This document shows positions 40,025-49,754 of a stretch of 64,000 bases of DNA, one piece after another (the first letter of the stretch is position 1; every line of letters starts with the position of its first letter). Origin of the DNA: Hyphobacterium marinum (GTDB taxonomy: Bacteria; Pseudomonadota; Alphaproteobacteria; Caulobacterales; Maricaulaceae); the NCBI RefSeq assembly GCF_036330325.1, contig NZ_JAZDRO010000004.1:186001-250000 (forward strand). Direction: 5' to 3'. The notes beneath the pieces were generated by a model. The model made no database searches. It had not been told where the DNA came from and was given only the letters and a program-made list of their open reading frames with translations. Position numbers and translations under genes: made by a program.

Positions 40025-41487
40025 GCTTCCACCAGAAATGAGAGTTGCCGGTCCTTGTCCGACAGCGCGCTGTCATGATCGCGCAGGCGGGTCGGGTAGG
40101 TGCCGGTGAAATAATGGTCGGAGAGTTGCGGGCGTTCCTCGTCGCGCGCTTCGCCCAGGATCGCTTCATAAAGGCCGTCGAGCGAGAGGAACCCCAGACT
40201 GTCTGCGCCAAGCGTCCTGGCGATCTCTTCGGTATTCATGCTCGACGAGATCAGCTCCTGACGCATCGGCATGTCGATACCGTAGAAATCCGGGTGCGTG
40301 ATCGGCGGGCAGGCGGAACGGAAATGGACTTCCTTGGCTCCGGCATCGCGGACCATCTGCACGATCTTGCGCGACGTCGTACCGCGCACGATGGAGTCAT
40401 CGACCAAGAGGACGCGTTTCCCGCGCAGGGCGGCGGCATTGGCCGAGTGCTTGCGGCGCACACCGAGATCGCGCTTGGCCTGGGTCGGCTGGATGAAGGT
40501 CCGGCCCGCGAAGTGGCCCCGGATGATCCCGAGGTCGAACGGCACGCCGGCCGCTTCGGCATAGCCAAGGGCGGCCGGAACGCCAGAGTCCGGGACCGGG
40601 ACGATGACGTCGACCTCGGCGGGCGCGTCCTTATAGAGCCGGCGGCCCATCGCCTTGCGGGTCTCGTAGACGCTGATCCCGCCAATGACGGAATCGGGCC
40701 GTGCGAAATAGATGTATTCAAAGGCGCAGGGGCGGGCGCGGTGTTCCGGAGCGAAGCGTTTGCTTTCGATCCCGTCCTCGCTGAAGATCACGGCCTCGCC
40801 GGGCTCGACCTCACGCACGAAGCTGGCACCGATCATGTCGAGCGCGCAGGTTTCCGACGCCAGCACGTTCGCACCGTCGAGATCGCCGATAATCAGCGGG
40901 CGGATGCCGTGCGGATCGCGCGCGCCGATCAGCTTGTCATTGACAAGCGCGACGAGGGCGAACGCCCCTTCAATCTGTTTGAGCGAGTCAAGGAAACGCT
41001 GCGCGGACTTGGCGCGCTTGGATTGCGCGGCAAGCTGAAGAATGACCTCGGTATCGCTGGTCGACTGGAAGATTGCACCATTGGCGACAAGCTCGTCGCG
41101 CAATGACCGCGAATTGGTGAGGTTGCCGTTATGGGCGACCGCCATGCCGCCACCACGCACATCGGCATAGAGCGGCTGGACATTGCGCAACACGGTCGCG
41201 CCCTGCGTCGAATAGCGCACATGGCCGATCGAGGCCGTACCGGGCAGGCGGGCGGCGGTATCGGCCCCGGCGAAATTCTCGCCCACGAGGCCCATATGGC
41301 GTTCGGTGTAGAAGCGCGCGCCATCGTGCGTGGCGACGCCGCAGCTTTCCTGCCCGCGATGCTGAAGGGCGTGCAGGCCGAGCGCGGTCAGCAGGACCGC
41401 ATCGCGCGCGCCGCGCACGCCAAACACGCCGCATTCCTCGCGCGGACGGTCAGTGGCGGCGTCATAGGTGAGACTGGGCAGTGTCAT
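40021..41487 (-). CDS. purF: amidophosphoribosyltransferase
   Basis: 488 residues. It commits PRPP to purine synthesis using glutamine. The N-terminal Ntn domain has E-E-C-G-V-F-G, in which the Cys becomes the N-terminal nucleophile after removal of a propeptide of about 18 residues. H-R-G-Q-E-S-C-G and N-G-N-L-T-N complete the glutamine site. The C-terminal phosphoribosyltransferase domain has V-L-L-V-D-D-S-I-V-R-G-T-T, the PRPP motif. It overlaps cvpA and the SDR gene by four bases each, the classic cvpA-purF pairing. Confidence 0.96.
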   Translation of the reverse strand: MTLPSLTYDAATDRPREECGVFGVRGARDAVLLTALGLHALQHRGQESCGVATHDGARFYTERHMGLVGENFAGADTAARLPGTASIGHVRYSTQGATVLRNVQPLYADVRGGGMAVAHNGNLTNSRSLRDELVANGAIFQSTSDTEVILQLAAQSKRAKSAQRFLDSLKQIEGAFALVALVNDKLIGARDPHGIRPLIIGDLDGANVLASETCALDMIGASFVREVEPGEAVIFSEDGIESKRFAPEHRARPCAFEYIYFARPDSVIGGISVYETRKAMGRRLYKDAPAEVDVIVPVPDSGVPAALGYAEAAGVPFDLGIIRGHFAGRTFIQPTQAKRDLGVRRKHSANAAALRGKRVLLVDDSIVRGTTSRKIVQMVRDAGAKEVHFRSACPPITHPDFYGIDMPMRQELISSSMNTEEIARTLGADSLGFLSLDGLYEAILGEARDEERPQLSDHYFTGTYPTRLRDHDSALSDKDRQLSFLVEA

Positions 41488-42104
41488 CCGTCGTCATCCT
41501 CGCCGGCGCGGTTGATGAGATCATCCAACCGGTCGCGCTCGTTGCGGTCATAGGCGGTGCCGTCGTCGCGGTCGCCCTCTTCATTGGCCGGTGATATGGG
41601 CGAAGTCCGCGCAATACGCGAGTCCTCCGGTGCGAGCGATTGCAGCGCCCGGGCCGAGGCATTGACCAGCGGGTAGATGCGCGCCTCGGCCATCCAGCCC
41701 GGCGGCGTACCGCCCGGCGTCGCCGAGGCGAAGACAATGAGGAGCAGGCCAAGGAAAACGAGCCCCCGGATGAGCCCGAAGATGAAACCCAGCGCCCGGT
41801 CGACCACGCCGACATCTTCGCCCTCCTTGGTCTTCTTGGTCAGCGATCCGGTCACGAAACTGACCGCGAGAAAGACCAGGACGAAGACAACGCCCAGCAC
41901 GGCGATATTGGCGATGAGATCGTTGGGAATGAATTCGCGCCCCAGCCCGATGAAGACGGGCCTGGCCCACAAGGACGCCAGGGCTGCGGCCACAAAGGCG
42001 GTGATGGAGAGGGCTTCGCGCACGAAACCGCGCACCAGCGCCATCAGGCCGGAGCCAATGAGGATGAGCAGCGCAATGCCGTCAAAGGGGCTCAGACCGT
42101 CCAT
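41484..42104 (-). CDS. cvpA: CvpA family membrane protein
   Basis: 206 residues. Four N-terminal membrane helices (F-D-G-I-A-L-L-I-L-I-G-S-G-L-M-A-L, S-I-T-A-F-V-A-A-A-L-A-S-L-W, N-I-A-V-L-G-V-V-F-V-L-V-F, A-L-G-F-I-F-G-L-I-R-G-L-V-F) with the R-G-F-V-R-E motif and the D-R-A-L-G-F signature. The last 60 residues are polar. CvpA was named for colicin V production and is now linked to envelope homeostasis. It follows radA after 17 bases. Confidence 0.92.
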   Translation of the reverse strand: MDGLSPFDGIALLILIGSGLMALVRGFVREALSITAFVAAALASLWARPVFIGLGREFIPNDLIANIAVLGVVFVLVFLAVSFVTGSLTKKTKEGEDVGVVDRALGFIFGLIRGLVFLGLLLIVFASATPGGTPPGWMAEARIYPLVNASARALQSLAPEDSRIARTSPISPANEEGDRDDGTAYDRNERDRLDDLINRAGEDDDG

Positions 42105-42121
42105 CCCCGGATACTCCTGTG

Positions 42122-43498
42122 TTATGACGCGCTGAGCGCTTCAATGCGCCCGACAAGCTCCATAACACTTTTCACTGAGTCGATGCGAATGGGTGGTTCA
42201 CCTTCTCCGACCGGCGGCGGGGCGATGGCTTTTGAAAAGCCCAGCTTGGCCGCTTCCTTCATTCGCGCCTCGCTGCGGCCCACCGGCCGGATATCGCCAG
42301 AGAGACTGATCTCGCCAAAGACCACCATGTCGGCGGGCAGGGGGGCATCGAGCGCCGAGGAGATGATGGCCGCCGCGACGGCCAGGTCGGCCGCCGGTTC
42401 CCCGATCCGCAAACCCCCGGCGACATTGAGATAGACATCCTTGCCGCCAAACCCCAGCCCGCAACGCGCTTCGAGCACGGCCAGCACCATGGACAGCCGT
42501 CCTGAATCCCAGCCCACCACCGTCCGCCGCGGTGTGCCGAGCGGGGAGGCGGCAACGAGCGCCTGGATTTCCGTCAGGACCGGGCGTGTGCCCTCCATTC
42601 CGGCGAACACCGCCGCGCCCGAGGCCGGGTCGCCGCGTCCGTCGAGGAAGAGGGCGGACGGGTTGGCGACTTCGCGCAGGCCCGCATCGGCCATTTCGAA
42701 CACGCCGATTTCGTCAGCCGGGCCGAAGCGGTTCTTCACCGCGCGCAATATGCGGAACTGGTGGCTGCGCTCGCCTTCGAAATAGAGGACCGCATCGACC
42801 ATATGTTCCACCACGCGCGGTCCGGCGATCTGCCCGTCTTTGGTCACATGGCCCACGAGAATCACCGCCGCGCCGGTCTTCTTGGCGAAGCGTGTGAGCT
42901 CCTGGGCACAGGCGCGCACCTGCGCCACCGTGCCGGGTGCTGCGGCGAGCTGGTCGGTCCACATGGTCTGGATCGAATCGATGACGACGATGTCCGGCTT
43001 TTCCGCCTTCAGCCCGTCGAGGACCGAGACCAGCGCGGTTTCTGCCGCCAGCGCGACCGGCGCGTCAGCCAGCCCCAGCCGCCGGGCGCGGCGGCGGACC
43101 TGGCCCACCGATTCCTCGCCCGAGACATAGACCGCCTTCGCCCCGCCCGAGGCGAGGCGGGCGATCGCCTGCAACAAGAGCGTCGACTTGCCGATACCCG
43201 GGTCCCCGCCGACGAGAACCGCCGAGGCCGGTACCAGCCCGCCGCCGCAGACCCGATCGAACTCGTCGATCCCGGTGGAAAGGCGGGGCGGGTCGGGCGC
43301 ATCGCCGCCAAGCTCAACGAGGTCCAGCTTGCCGCGCCGCCCGGAGCGCTTGGGCGCGCTGGCCGCCGTGCCAAGCGGAGCTGACCCGGCTTCTTCCACC
43401 AGCGTGTTCCACGAGCCGCAGGCGTCACAGCGCCCCGACCATTTCGGCTGCACACTGCCGCAGGACTGGCAGACAAAGACATTCTCGGTTCGGGCCAT
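42122..43498 (-). CDS. radA: DNA repair protein RadA
   Basis: 458 residues. The N-terminal zinc finger C-Q-S-C...C-D-A-C is intact. The RecA-like core has G-D-P-G-I-G-K-S-T-L (Walker A) and the RadA-specific K-N-R-F-G motif. The C-terminal Lon-protease-like domain is present. RadA drives branch migration in recombination. The ATG at 43498 gives the standard M-A-R-T-E-N start; a GTG four codons earlier is less likely. No ribosome site is evident. Confidence 0.95.
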   Translation of the reverse strand: MARTENVFVCQSCGSVQPKWSGRCDACGSWNTLVEEAGSAPLGTAASAPKRSGRRGKLDLVELGGDAPDPPRLSTGIDEFDRVCGGGLVPASAVLVGGDPGIGKSTLLLQAIARLASGGAKAVYVSGEESVGQVRRRARRLGLADAPVALAAETALVSVLDGLKAEKPDIVVIDSIQTMWTDQLAAAPGTVAQVRACAQELTRFAKKTGAAVILVGHVTKDGQIAGPRVVEHMVDAVLYFEGERSHQFRILRAVKNRFGPADEIGVFEMADAGLREVANPSALFLDGRGDPASGAAVFAGMEGTRPVLTEIQALVAASPLGTPRRTVVGWDSGRLSMVLAVLEARCGLGFGGKDVYLNVAGGLRIGEPAADLAVAAAIISSALDAPLPADMVVFGEISLSGDIRPVGRSEARMKEAAKLGFSKAIAPPPVGEGEPPIRIDSVKSVMELVGRIEALSAS

Positions 43499-43589
43499 GG
43501 GCACTCGCACGCGATTCGGTTGGACCAGACTGGCTGTCGTCTCTGTATCAGACCGCGTCTTGATGTTCTACTAATGTTCTGCGACGCTA

Positions 43590-43704
43590 TTCCTCCTCTC
43601 CCCCTTGGGGGAGAAGATTGAGGTGAGGGGGCCGGGCCGGTTCGTGCTCGACCTTGAACCAACCCCTCACCCTGACCCTCTCCCCTTCTAAAAGGGGAGA
43701 GGGG
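43590..43704. repeat. three-stem intergenic repeat (family A), copy 6
   Basis: Same three-stem layout: CTCTCCCCC...GGGGGAGA, GGTGAGGGG with CCCCTCACC, and CCCTCTCCCCTT...AAGGGGAGAGGGG. It lies between alr and radA, which are on the same strand, and is the only family A copy outside 19-28 kb. Confidence 0.8.
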
Positions 43705-43712
43705 TGCAGCCA

Positions 43713-44772
43713 CTACCCCTCATAGACCCGTTCAAACCGCCGGCCGAGGCGGACGAGAAGCTCGTAGGAAATTGTGCCGGACGCGCTGGCGAGGGCTTCG
43801 AGTTCGGAGCCCATGAAGCGGACATAGGCCCCAGGCTTGGCCGCATCGCCTGCACCGGTGACGTCGAGCGTCGTCAGGTCCATCGAGATCCGGCCCATCA
43901 CGGGAAGGTGCTGGTCACCCAGCATCGCATAGCCGCCATCCTGCGCCGCGCGGAACAGACCGTCGGCATAGCCGCAGGCGACGATGGCGGCCTTGCGGTC
44001 CTCGCCGGAGGTGAAGGTCGCGCCATAGCCGACCGCATCGCCGGGATGAATGTCGCGCACCTGCAGGATGGGCGCGTCGATCGCCGCAGCGGACGTGAAG
44101 GGATTAGTGCCCTCAAGGCTCGGTGCGCCGCCATAGAGCGCTATGCCCGGCCGGACGACATCATACTGGTAAAGCGCGCCCAGCAGCGTGCCGGCAGAGT
44201 TGGAAAGGCTCGCCCTCACGCCGGGATAGGCGGCGAGAACCCGGTCGAATTCGCTTCGCTGGGCCGCGTTCAACGGGTGGCCCGGCTCGTCGGCGCAAGC
44301 GAGATGGCTCATCACCAGGCGCAGATCGAGCGCGCGCGCCCGGTCTGCGATGGTGATGGCGTCGTCCGGTTCAAGACCGAGCCGGTTCATGCCGGTATCG
44401 ACATGGAGAGAGAAGGGGAGGTCGGGCGCGTGCGCCTCTAGCGCCGCGAACTGGCCGGGATCATTCACGGCCGGAATCAGCGACCAGCCCCTCAGCGTGT
44501 CGATATCCGGCGTCCAGAACCCGTTGAAGACGATGATGTCCGGGCCGTCGCCGAGGACGTCGCGCAGCTCGGCTCCTTCGCGGGTCGAGGCGACGAAGAA
44601 ATGCCGGCACCCGGCCTCGACCAGCGCCGGGCCGACGCGATCGACGCCGAGACCATAGGCATCGGCCTTGACCACCGCCCCGACGGACGTGCCGGGCGCG
44701 ATGGACTGAAGTTGAGCGTAATTGGCCCGGATCGCACCGAGATCGACGATCAGGCGGGGATGCGGTCCGCGC

Positions 44773-44792
<20 letters not shown>
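43713..44792 (-). CDS. alr: alanine racemase
   Basis: 359 residues. It makes D-alanine for peptidoglycan using pyridoxal phosphate. V-V-K-A-D-A-Y-G-L-G carries the PLP lysine (near residue 42), and V-G-Y-G-A-T-F the Tyr that serves as the opposite base. H-V-D-T-G-M-N-R-L-G is the middle family motif. The ATG at 44792 overlaps the dnaB end by 20 bases; a longer frame exists inside dnaB. The dnaB-alr-radA order is usual in alphaproteobacteria. Confidence 0.94.
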
Positions 44793-46257
<1,465 letters not shown>

Positions 46258-46353
46258 GGGCCTTGTCTAGGCCCGTCATGTGGCCGCCTCAAGGCGTGAT
46301 ATCGGTTCGTGCACAGTTTTCTCGCCACTCTGTGGAAAAGTCGACCGGAAACG

Positions 46354-46386
46354 AAAAAGGCGGACCGCAATGCGGCCCGCCTTTAA
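46354..46386 (-). terminator. intrinsic terminator after rplI
   Basis: AAAGGCGG-A-CCGCA pairs with TGCGG-C-CCGCCTTT with one mismatch. On the minus strand a run of five T follows. It ends the rpsF-rpsR-rplI operon and separates it from dnaB. Confidence 0.75.
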
Positions 46387-46406
46387 TCCGTACAAGGAAG
46401 AAAAAA

Positions 46407-47042
46407 CTAATCTTCCTCGTCCTCGCCAGCGGCGTCGGCCGCTTCGGCTTCGGCCGTATCGTCGGAGCCTTCGCCCAGCTCGTCGGGCTCGGCACCGGCT
46501 TCGAACAGCTCGGCAGCCTGGGCTTCGGCGATCGCACGATCCTCGTCGGCGGCCGTCGCGATGACGTCCTCGCCGGCGGCCTGGCGTTCGGCTTCGTCCT
46601 CGGTCCGCGCCACGTTGATGGTGACGGTCACGGTGACTTCCGGGTGCAGGCGGATGCGGACCTCGTGCAGGCCGAGCGTCTTGATCGGCATGTCGAGCAC
46701 GACCTGGCTGCGGCCGACTTTCAGCGCGTCGGTGGACACCGCTTCGGCGACGTCACGCGAGGTAACCGAACCGTAGAGGTGGCCGTTTTCGCCCGCCTGA
46801 CGGATCAGGACATAGCTCTCGCCGTCCACGCCTTCACCGCTCTTGGCGGCTTCGTCGCGGCGCTCGGCATTGCGCTTTTCGAGGATTTCGCGCTCGCGCT
46901 CGAACCGGGCCTTGTTGGCGTCGGTCGCGCGCAGGGCCTTGTCCTGCGGCAGGAGATAATTGCGGGCAAACCCGTTCTTCACGGTGACCACGTCGCCCAT
47001 GGCGCCGAGGTTTTCCACGCGTTCCAGCAGAATGACTTGCAT
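46407..47042 (-). CDS. rplI: 50S ribosomal protein L9
   Basis: 211 residues. M-Q-V-I-L-L-E-R-V-E-N-L-G and the K-N-G-F-A-R-N-Y-L-L-P motif identify L9. The central helix and C-terminal rRNA-binding domain follow (D-G-E-S-Y...G-S-V-T-S-R-D-V-A-E-A-V). About 60 acidic residues at the end extend beyond the E. coli protein, as in many alphaproteobacteria. It is the last gene of the S6-S18-L9 operon. Confidence 0.96.
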   Translation of the reverse strand: MQVILLERVENLGAMGDVVTVKNGFARNYLLPQDKALRATDANKARFEREREILEKRNAERRDEAAKSGEGVDGESYVLIRQAGENGHLYGSVTSRDVAEAVSTDALKVGRSQVVLDMPIKTLGLHEVRIRLHPEVTVTVTINVARTEDEAERQAAGEDVIATAADEDRAIAEAQAAELFEAGAEPDELGEGSDDTAEAEAADAAGEDEED

Positions 47043-47051
47043 GGTTGCCTC

Positions 47052-47306
47052 CTAGTCGAGCGCGTAGGGAAGCAGGGCCAGCTGGCGGGCGCGCTTGATG
47101 GCGCGGGCCAGTTCGCGTTGCTTCTTCGCGGAAACGGCGGTGATGCGGGCCGGAACGATCTTGCCGCGCTCGGACATGTAGCGAAGCAGGAGTTTCGGAT
47201 CCTTGTAGTCGATCGCCGGCGCATGTTCGCCGGAGAACGGGCAGACCTTGCGGCGGCGCATGAAGGGCCGGCGCGCAGGAATGTTGGAAATGCTGACGTC
47301 AGACAT
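47052..47306 (-). CDS. rpsR: 30S ribosomal protein S18
   Basis: 84 residues. R-R-K-V-C-P-F-S near the N-terminus, I-D-Y-K-D-P-K-L-L-L-R-Y-M-S-E-R-G-K-I-V-P-A-R-I-T and Q-R-E-L-A-R-A-I-K-R-A-R in the middle are universal for S18. It binds 16S rRNA as a dimer with S6, whose gene lies just upstream. The Cys of C-P-F-S is retained, the zinc-containing form. Confidence 0.97.
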   Translation of the reverse strand: MSDVSISNIPARRPFMRRRKVCPFSGEHAPAIDYKDPKLLLRYMSERGKIVPARITAVSAKKQRELARAIKRARQLALLPYALD

Positions 47307-47327
47307 CTGTTTCTCTCTCCTGATCGC

Positions 47328-47681
47328 TTAGCGGCGCTGTTCGCGGCGGCGGCGGTCGTCCTTTTTGGACAGCACGGCCGACGGCTCGTCGGTGTGCTCT
47401 TCGACGCGGATCGTCATGTGACGGATCACGTCTTCGGACAGGCGCTGCAGGCGGTCGAGCTCATCGATGACGGCCGGTTCGGCGTCGATATCGATGAGGC
47501 CGTAATGGCCCTTGCGGTTCTTCGCGATGCGGTAGGCGAGATTGCGCAGACCCCAGTATTCGGTCTTGCCGGTCTTGCCGCCCTTTTCCTCGATGAGGGT
47601 CTTGAGTTCCTCGACGAGGCTCTCGGCTTGCGCGGGCGAAATGTCCGGACGCGCAATAAACACGTGTTCGTATAAAGCCAT
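47328..47681 (-). CDS. rpsF: 30S ribosomal protein S6
   Basis: 117 residues. M-A-L-Y-E-H-V-F-I-A-R-P-D and K-G-H-Y-G-L-I-D-I-D are typical for S6. The C-terminal tail is charged (K-K-D-D-R-R-R-R-E-Q-R-R). The ATG at 47681 has a GAGGGAG site; the longer open frame upstream is not coding. A structured leader about 70 bases upstream resembles the S6:S18 autoregulatory motif. First gene of the rpsF-rpsR-rplI operon. Confidence 0.97.
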   Translation of the reverse strand: MALYEHVFIARPDISPAQAESLVEELKTLIEEKGGKTGKTEYWGLRNLAYRIAKNRKGHYGLIDIDAEPAVIDELDRLQRLSEDVIRHMTIRVEEHTDEPSAVLSKKDDRRRREQRR

Positions 47682-47751
47682 TGGCTCCCTCTCTTTCAGG
47701 CTGCGGCGCTGGTGCGGGCCGAAGGGTCGAGCACCGCCAGCGGTGGCTCCT

Positions 47752-47788
47752 GATCCGGTGTGCACAGCGCACACATTTCCGGTGGATC
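47752..47788 (-). promoter_or_regulatory. candidate S6:S18 autoregulatory leader motif
   Basis: Read on the minus strand: GATCC pairs with GGATC, then a one-sided loop A-C-C-G-G-A-A-A-T, then GTGTGC pairs with GCACAC around GCTGT. A stem with a CCG-bearing internal loop below an apical hairpin, in front of rpsF, is the plan of the known S6:S18 mRNA site. It lies about 70 bases upstream of rpsF. Confidence 0.4.
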
Positions 47789-47848
47789 GAGGACCGCAGC
47801 CAATCGAAGGCGCGCGTATAGGCCAAAGCGCGTGCCGGGGCAAGCCAG

Positions 47849-48148
47849 TCAGGCCGGGTCGCGCAGTGTGCCGGGCATCCGGTTCTCGTGGATGATGGCG
47901 CGGATCAGAATCCGGTCCGGCTCGATCGTGTAGTAGGCGACATGGTGACGAACGATGAGATTGCGAACGGGCCGCCCTTCGAACATCGCTTTCGGCGCAG
48001 CCTGGGGCCATTGCATCGCGGCTTCGATACGATTCAGGAGGTCGCTGACATAGGCGTCAGCCTGCGCTGCACCCCAAGTCTGAATCGTATAAAGGCCGAT
48101 GTCCTTTATCGCCGTGCGGGCACGCTGCGAATAATCAACCTTCGGCAT
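47849..48148 (-). CDS. ParE/RelE-type toxin
   Basis: 99 residues. Start M-P-K-V-D-Y-S-Q-R-A-R-T-A-I-K-D-I, then A-D-A-Y-V-S-D-L-L-N-R-I, R-N-L-I-V-R-H-H-V-A-Y-Y-T-I-E, and I-R-A-I-I-H-E-N-R-M at the end. This is the ParE/RelE fold in size and order. ParE types poison gyrase and RelE types cut mRNA; the sequence alone does not decide. The start overlaps the antitoxin gene by 14 bases. The module sits between rpsF and the fab operon. Confidence 0.85.
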   Translation of the reverse strand: MPKVDYSQRARTAIKDIGLYTIQTWGAAQADAYVSDLLNRIEAAMQWPQAAPKAMFEGRPVRNLIVRHHVAYYTIEPDRILIRAIIHENRMPGTLRDPA

Positions 48149-48416
48149 CGCGCTTGGCTTGTTCCAGCATCGCGCGGACCTCGGCATGGACCTGTTCCAT
48201 AGGAACCGTCCGGCCCGCCTCGTAGTCGCGCTGGCTTTCGGCGAGCATCTCGCGCAGTTCGCGGACCTTTTGCGCTTCGAGTGCATCGTAGTCCGCCTGG
48301 GAAACCAGGTAGGACGAGGCGCGCCCGTGCTTCTCGATCCTCACTGGCCCGCGCTGGGCGTCATCGAGCAGCTGGCCAAACTTGTTCTTCGCCTCGGTCG
48401 CGGAATAGGTCTTCAT
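48135..48416 (-). CDS. Phd/YefM-type antitoxin
   Basis: 93 residues. M-K-T-Y-S-A-T-E-A-K-N-K-F-G-Q-L-L-D-D-A-Q-R-G-P-V-R-I-E-K-H-G-R is the standard Phd/YefM DNA-binding N-terminus. The C-terminal helix (R-E-M-L-A-E-S-Q-R-D-Y-E-A-G-R) would cover the toxin. It represses its own operon: a perfect 20 bp palindrome lies 18 bases upstream. The ATG at 48416 is preferred; a GTG three codons earlier is possible. Confidence 0.9.
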   Translation of the reverse strand: MKTYSATEAKNKFGQLLDDAQRGPVRIEKHGRASSYLVSQADYDALEAQKVRELREMLAESQRDYEAGRTVPMEQVHAEVRAMLEQAKRDAEG

Positions 48417-48433
48417 GACTAACACCCAGTATG

Positions 48434-48453
48434 GCTATTTTAGCTAAAATAGC
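48434..48453. promoter_or_regulatory. toxin-antitoxin operator palindrome
   Basis: A perfect 20 bp palindrome with arms GCTATTTTAG/CTAAAATAGC, centred 28 bases upstream of the antitoxin start. It is the only long AT-rich palindrome near here and is the expected autoregulatory site. Confidence 0.75.
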
Positions 48454-48498
48454 TACGCACGGAGATGCCGGCAAGCGGTCGCCCTTATCCGGGCGAGA

Positions 48499-48687
48499 TT
48501 AATCGGCCCGCGTGCGCGAGGGCTCGCCTGCTTCCTGGCAATAGCGCCCATCAACAACCCACGTCCCGCCGCGTTCTTCGCAGCGTTCCCTCGGATCGGC
48601 GATTTCCGCCACAATTGTCAGGACCAGCACGCCGGTAGCGAAAAAGATACCTGCATAGAGAAGCCGGCGGTGCAGAGGCGTGCGCAT
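48499..48687 (-). CDS. small single-helix membrane protein
   Basis: 62 residues. A basic start (M-R-T-P-L-H-R-R), one helix (L-L-Y-A-G-I-F-F-A-T-G-V-L-V-L-T-I-V-A-E-I) and a polar end with two Cys (E-R-C-E-E-R-G-G-T-W-V-V-D-G-R-Y-C), which could pair in the periplasm. The C-x-x-x-G-G-x-W-x5-Y-C pattern recurs in small secreted proteins. GGAG precedes the ATG. Function unknown. Confidence 0.6.
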   Translation of the reverse strand: MRTPLHRRLLYAGIFFATGVLVLTIVAEIADPRERCEERGGTWVVDGRYCQEAGEPSRTRAD

Positions 48688-48798
48688 GGGGGCTCCGTTG
48701 GAGGTCAGAATATCCGCGGCCAGCTTGCCACCGCCCTGCGCGCCGGTCTATCGACGCGGGGAACCGACTCCACTGTTTTGCATTGATGAGGGCCACAC

Positions 48799-49740
48799 AT
48801 GACCCACGCATTCGTCTTCCCCGGACAGGGCAGCCAGGCCGTCGGCATGGGCCATCCCCTATCGGCCGCGTTCGAAGATGCACGGCGCGTCTTCGAGGAA
48901 GTCGACGAAGCGCTGGACCAGAAACTTTCCCACCTGATGTGGGATGGGCCGATCGAGGACCTGACCCTTACCGAGAATGCCCAGCCCGCGATCATGGCCG
49001 CGAGTCTTGCTGTCATTCGTACGCTGACGGGTCAGTTTGGTGTCGACCTGTCTAAGGCGGCCTTCGTCGCCGGGCACAGCCTCGGCGAATATTCCGCGCT
49101 CGCCGCGGCCGGCTCGCTGTCGATTGCTGATGCCGCGAAGCTCTTGAAGTTGCGCGGTCAGGCCATGCAGAAGGCCGTCCCGGTCGGAGAGGGGGCGATG
49201 GCCGCCCTGATCGGGGCTGACATGGAAACCGCCGAAGCCGCCGCGAAAGCCGGAGCGCAACATGGCGTGTGCCAGGTCGCCAATGACAATGCGCCGGGAC
49301 AGATCGTCATTTCCGGTTCGACCGGCGCGGTGGATGCCGCTATCGCCAAGGCCCAGGAGATGGGCGTGAAGCGCGCGATGACGCTGCCGGTCTCGGCCCC
49401 CTTCCATTGCACCCTGATGCAGCCCGCCGCCGACGCCATGGCCGAGGCGCTCGCCGCAGCCGACATCGCGGCCCCGTCGGTTCCGGTCGTGGTCAACGTG
49501 CAGGCGCGCCCGGTAAGCGATCCGGGCGTGATCCGCAAGCTACTCGTCGAGCAGGTGACGGGCCGTGTGCGCTGGCGCGAAAGCGTGGAATGGATGGCCG
49601 GCGAGGGTGGTGTGGACACCTTCGTGGAAGCCGGCGGTAAGGTGTTGACCGGAATGCTGAAACGCACTGCGCCGGATGCGAGTGGCGTTGCACTGATCAA
49701 GCCGGAAGATCTCGAGGCGTTTGCCGCCTCCCTGACATAG
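48799..49740 (+). CDS. fabD: malonyl-CoA:ACP transacylase
   Basis: 313 residues. It loads malonate on ACP for fatty-acid elongation. F-P-G-Q-G-S-Q at the start, G-H-S-L-G-E-Y-S-A-L with the active Ser, V-S-A-P-F-H-C-T-L-M with the catalytic His, and the late F-V-E-A-G are all present. It opens the run fabD-fabG-acpP-fabF. The ribosome site is weak (GAGGG). Confidence 0.96.
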   Translation: MTHAFVFPGQGSQAVGMGHPLSAAFEDARRVFEEVDEALDQKLSHLMWDGPIEDLTLTENAQPAIMAASLAVIRTLTGQFGVDLSKAAFVAGHSLGEYSALAAAGSLSIADAAKLLKLRGQAMQKAVPVGEGAMAALIGADMETAEAAAKAGAQHGVCQVANDNAPGQIVISGSTGAVDAAIAKAQEMGVKRAMTLPVSAPFHCTLMQPAADAMAEALAAADIAAPSVPVVVNVQARPVSDPGVIRKLLVEQVTGRVRWRESVEWMAGEGGVDTFVEAGGKVLTGMLKRTAPDASGVALIKPEDLEAFAASLT

Positions 49741-49754
49741 AAGGACTGAATTCC

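Noticed and set aside
40045..41106. 353-residue plus-strand frame over purF
   Set aside because: It is antisense to purF, with no ribosome site and no motif.
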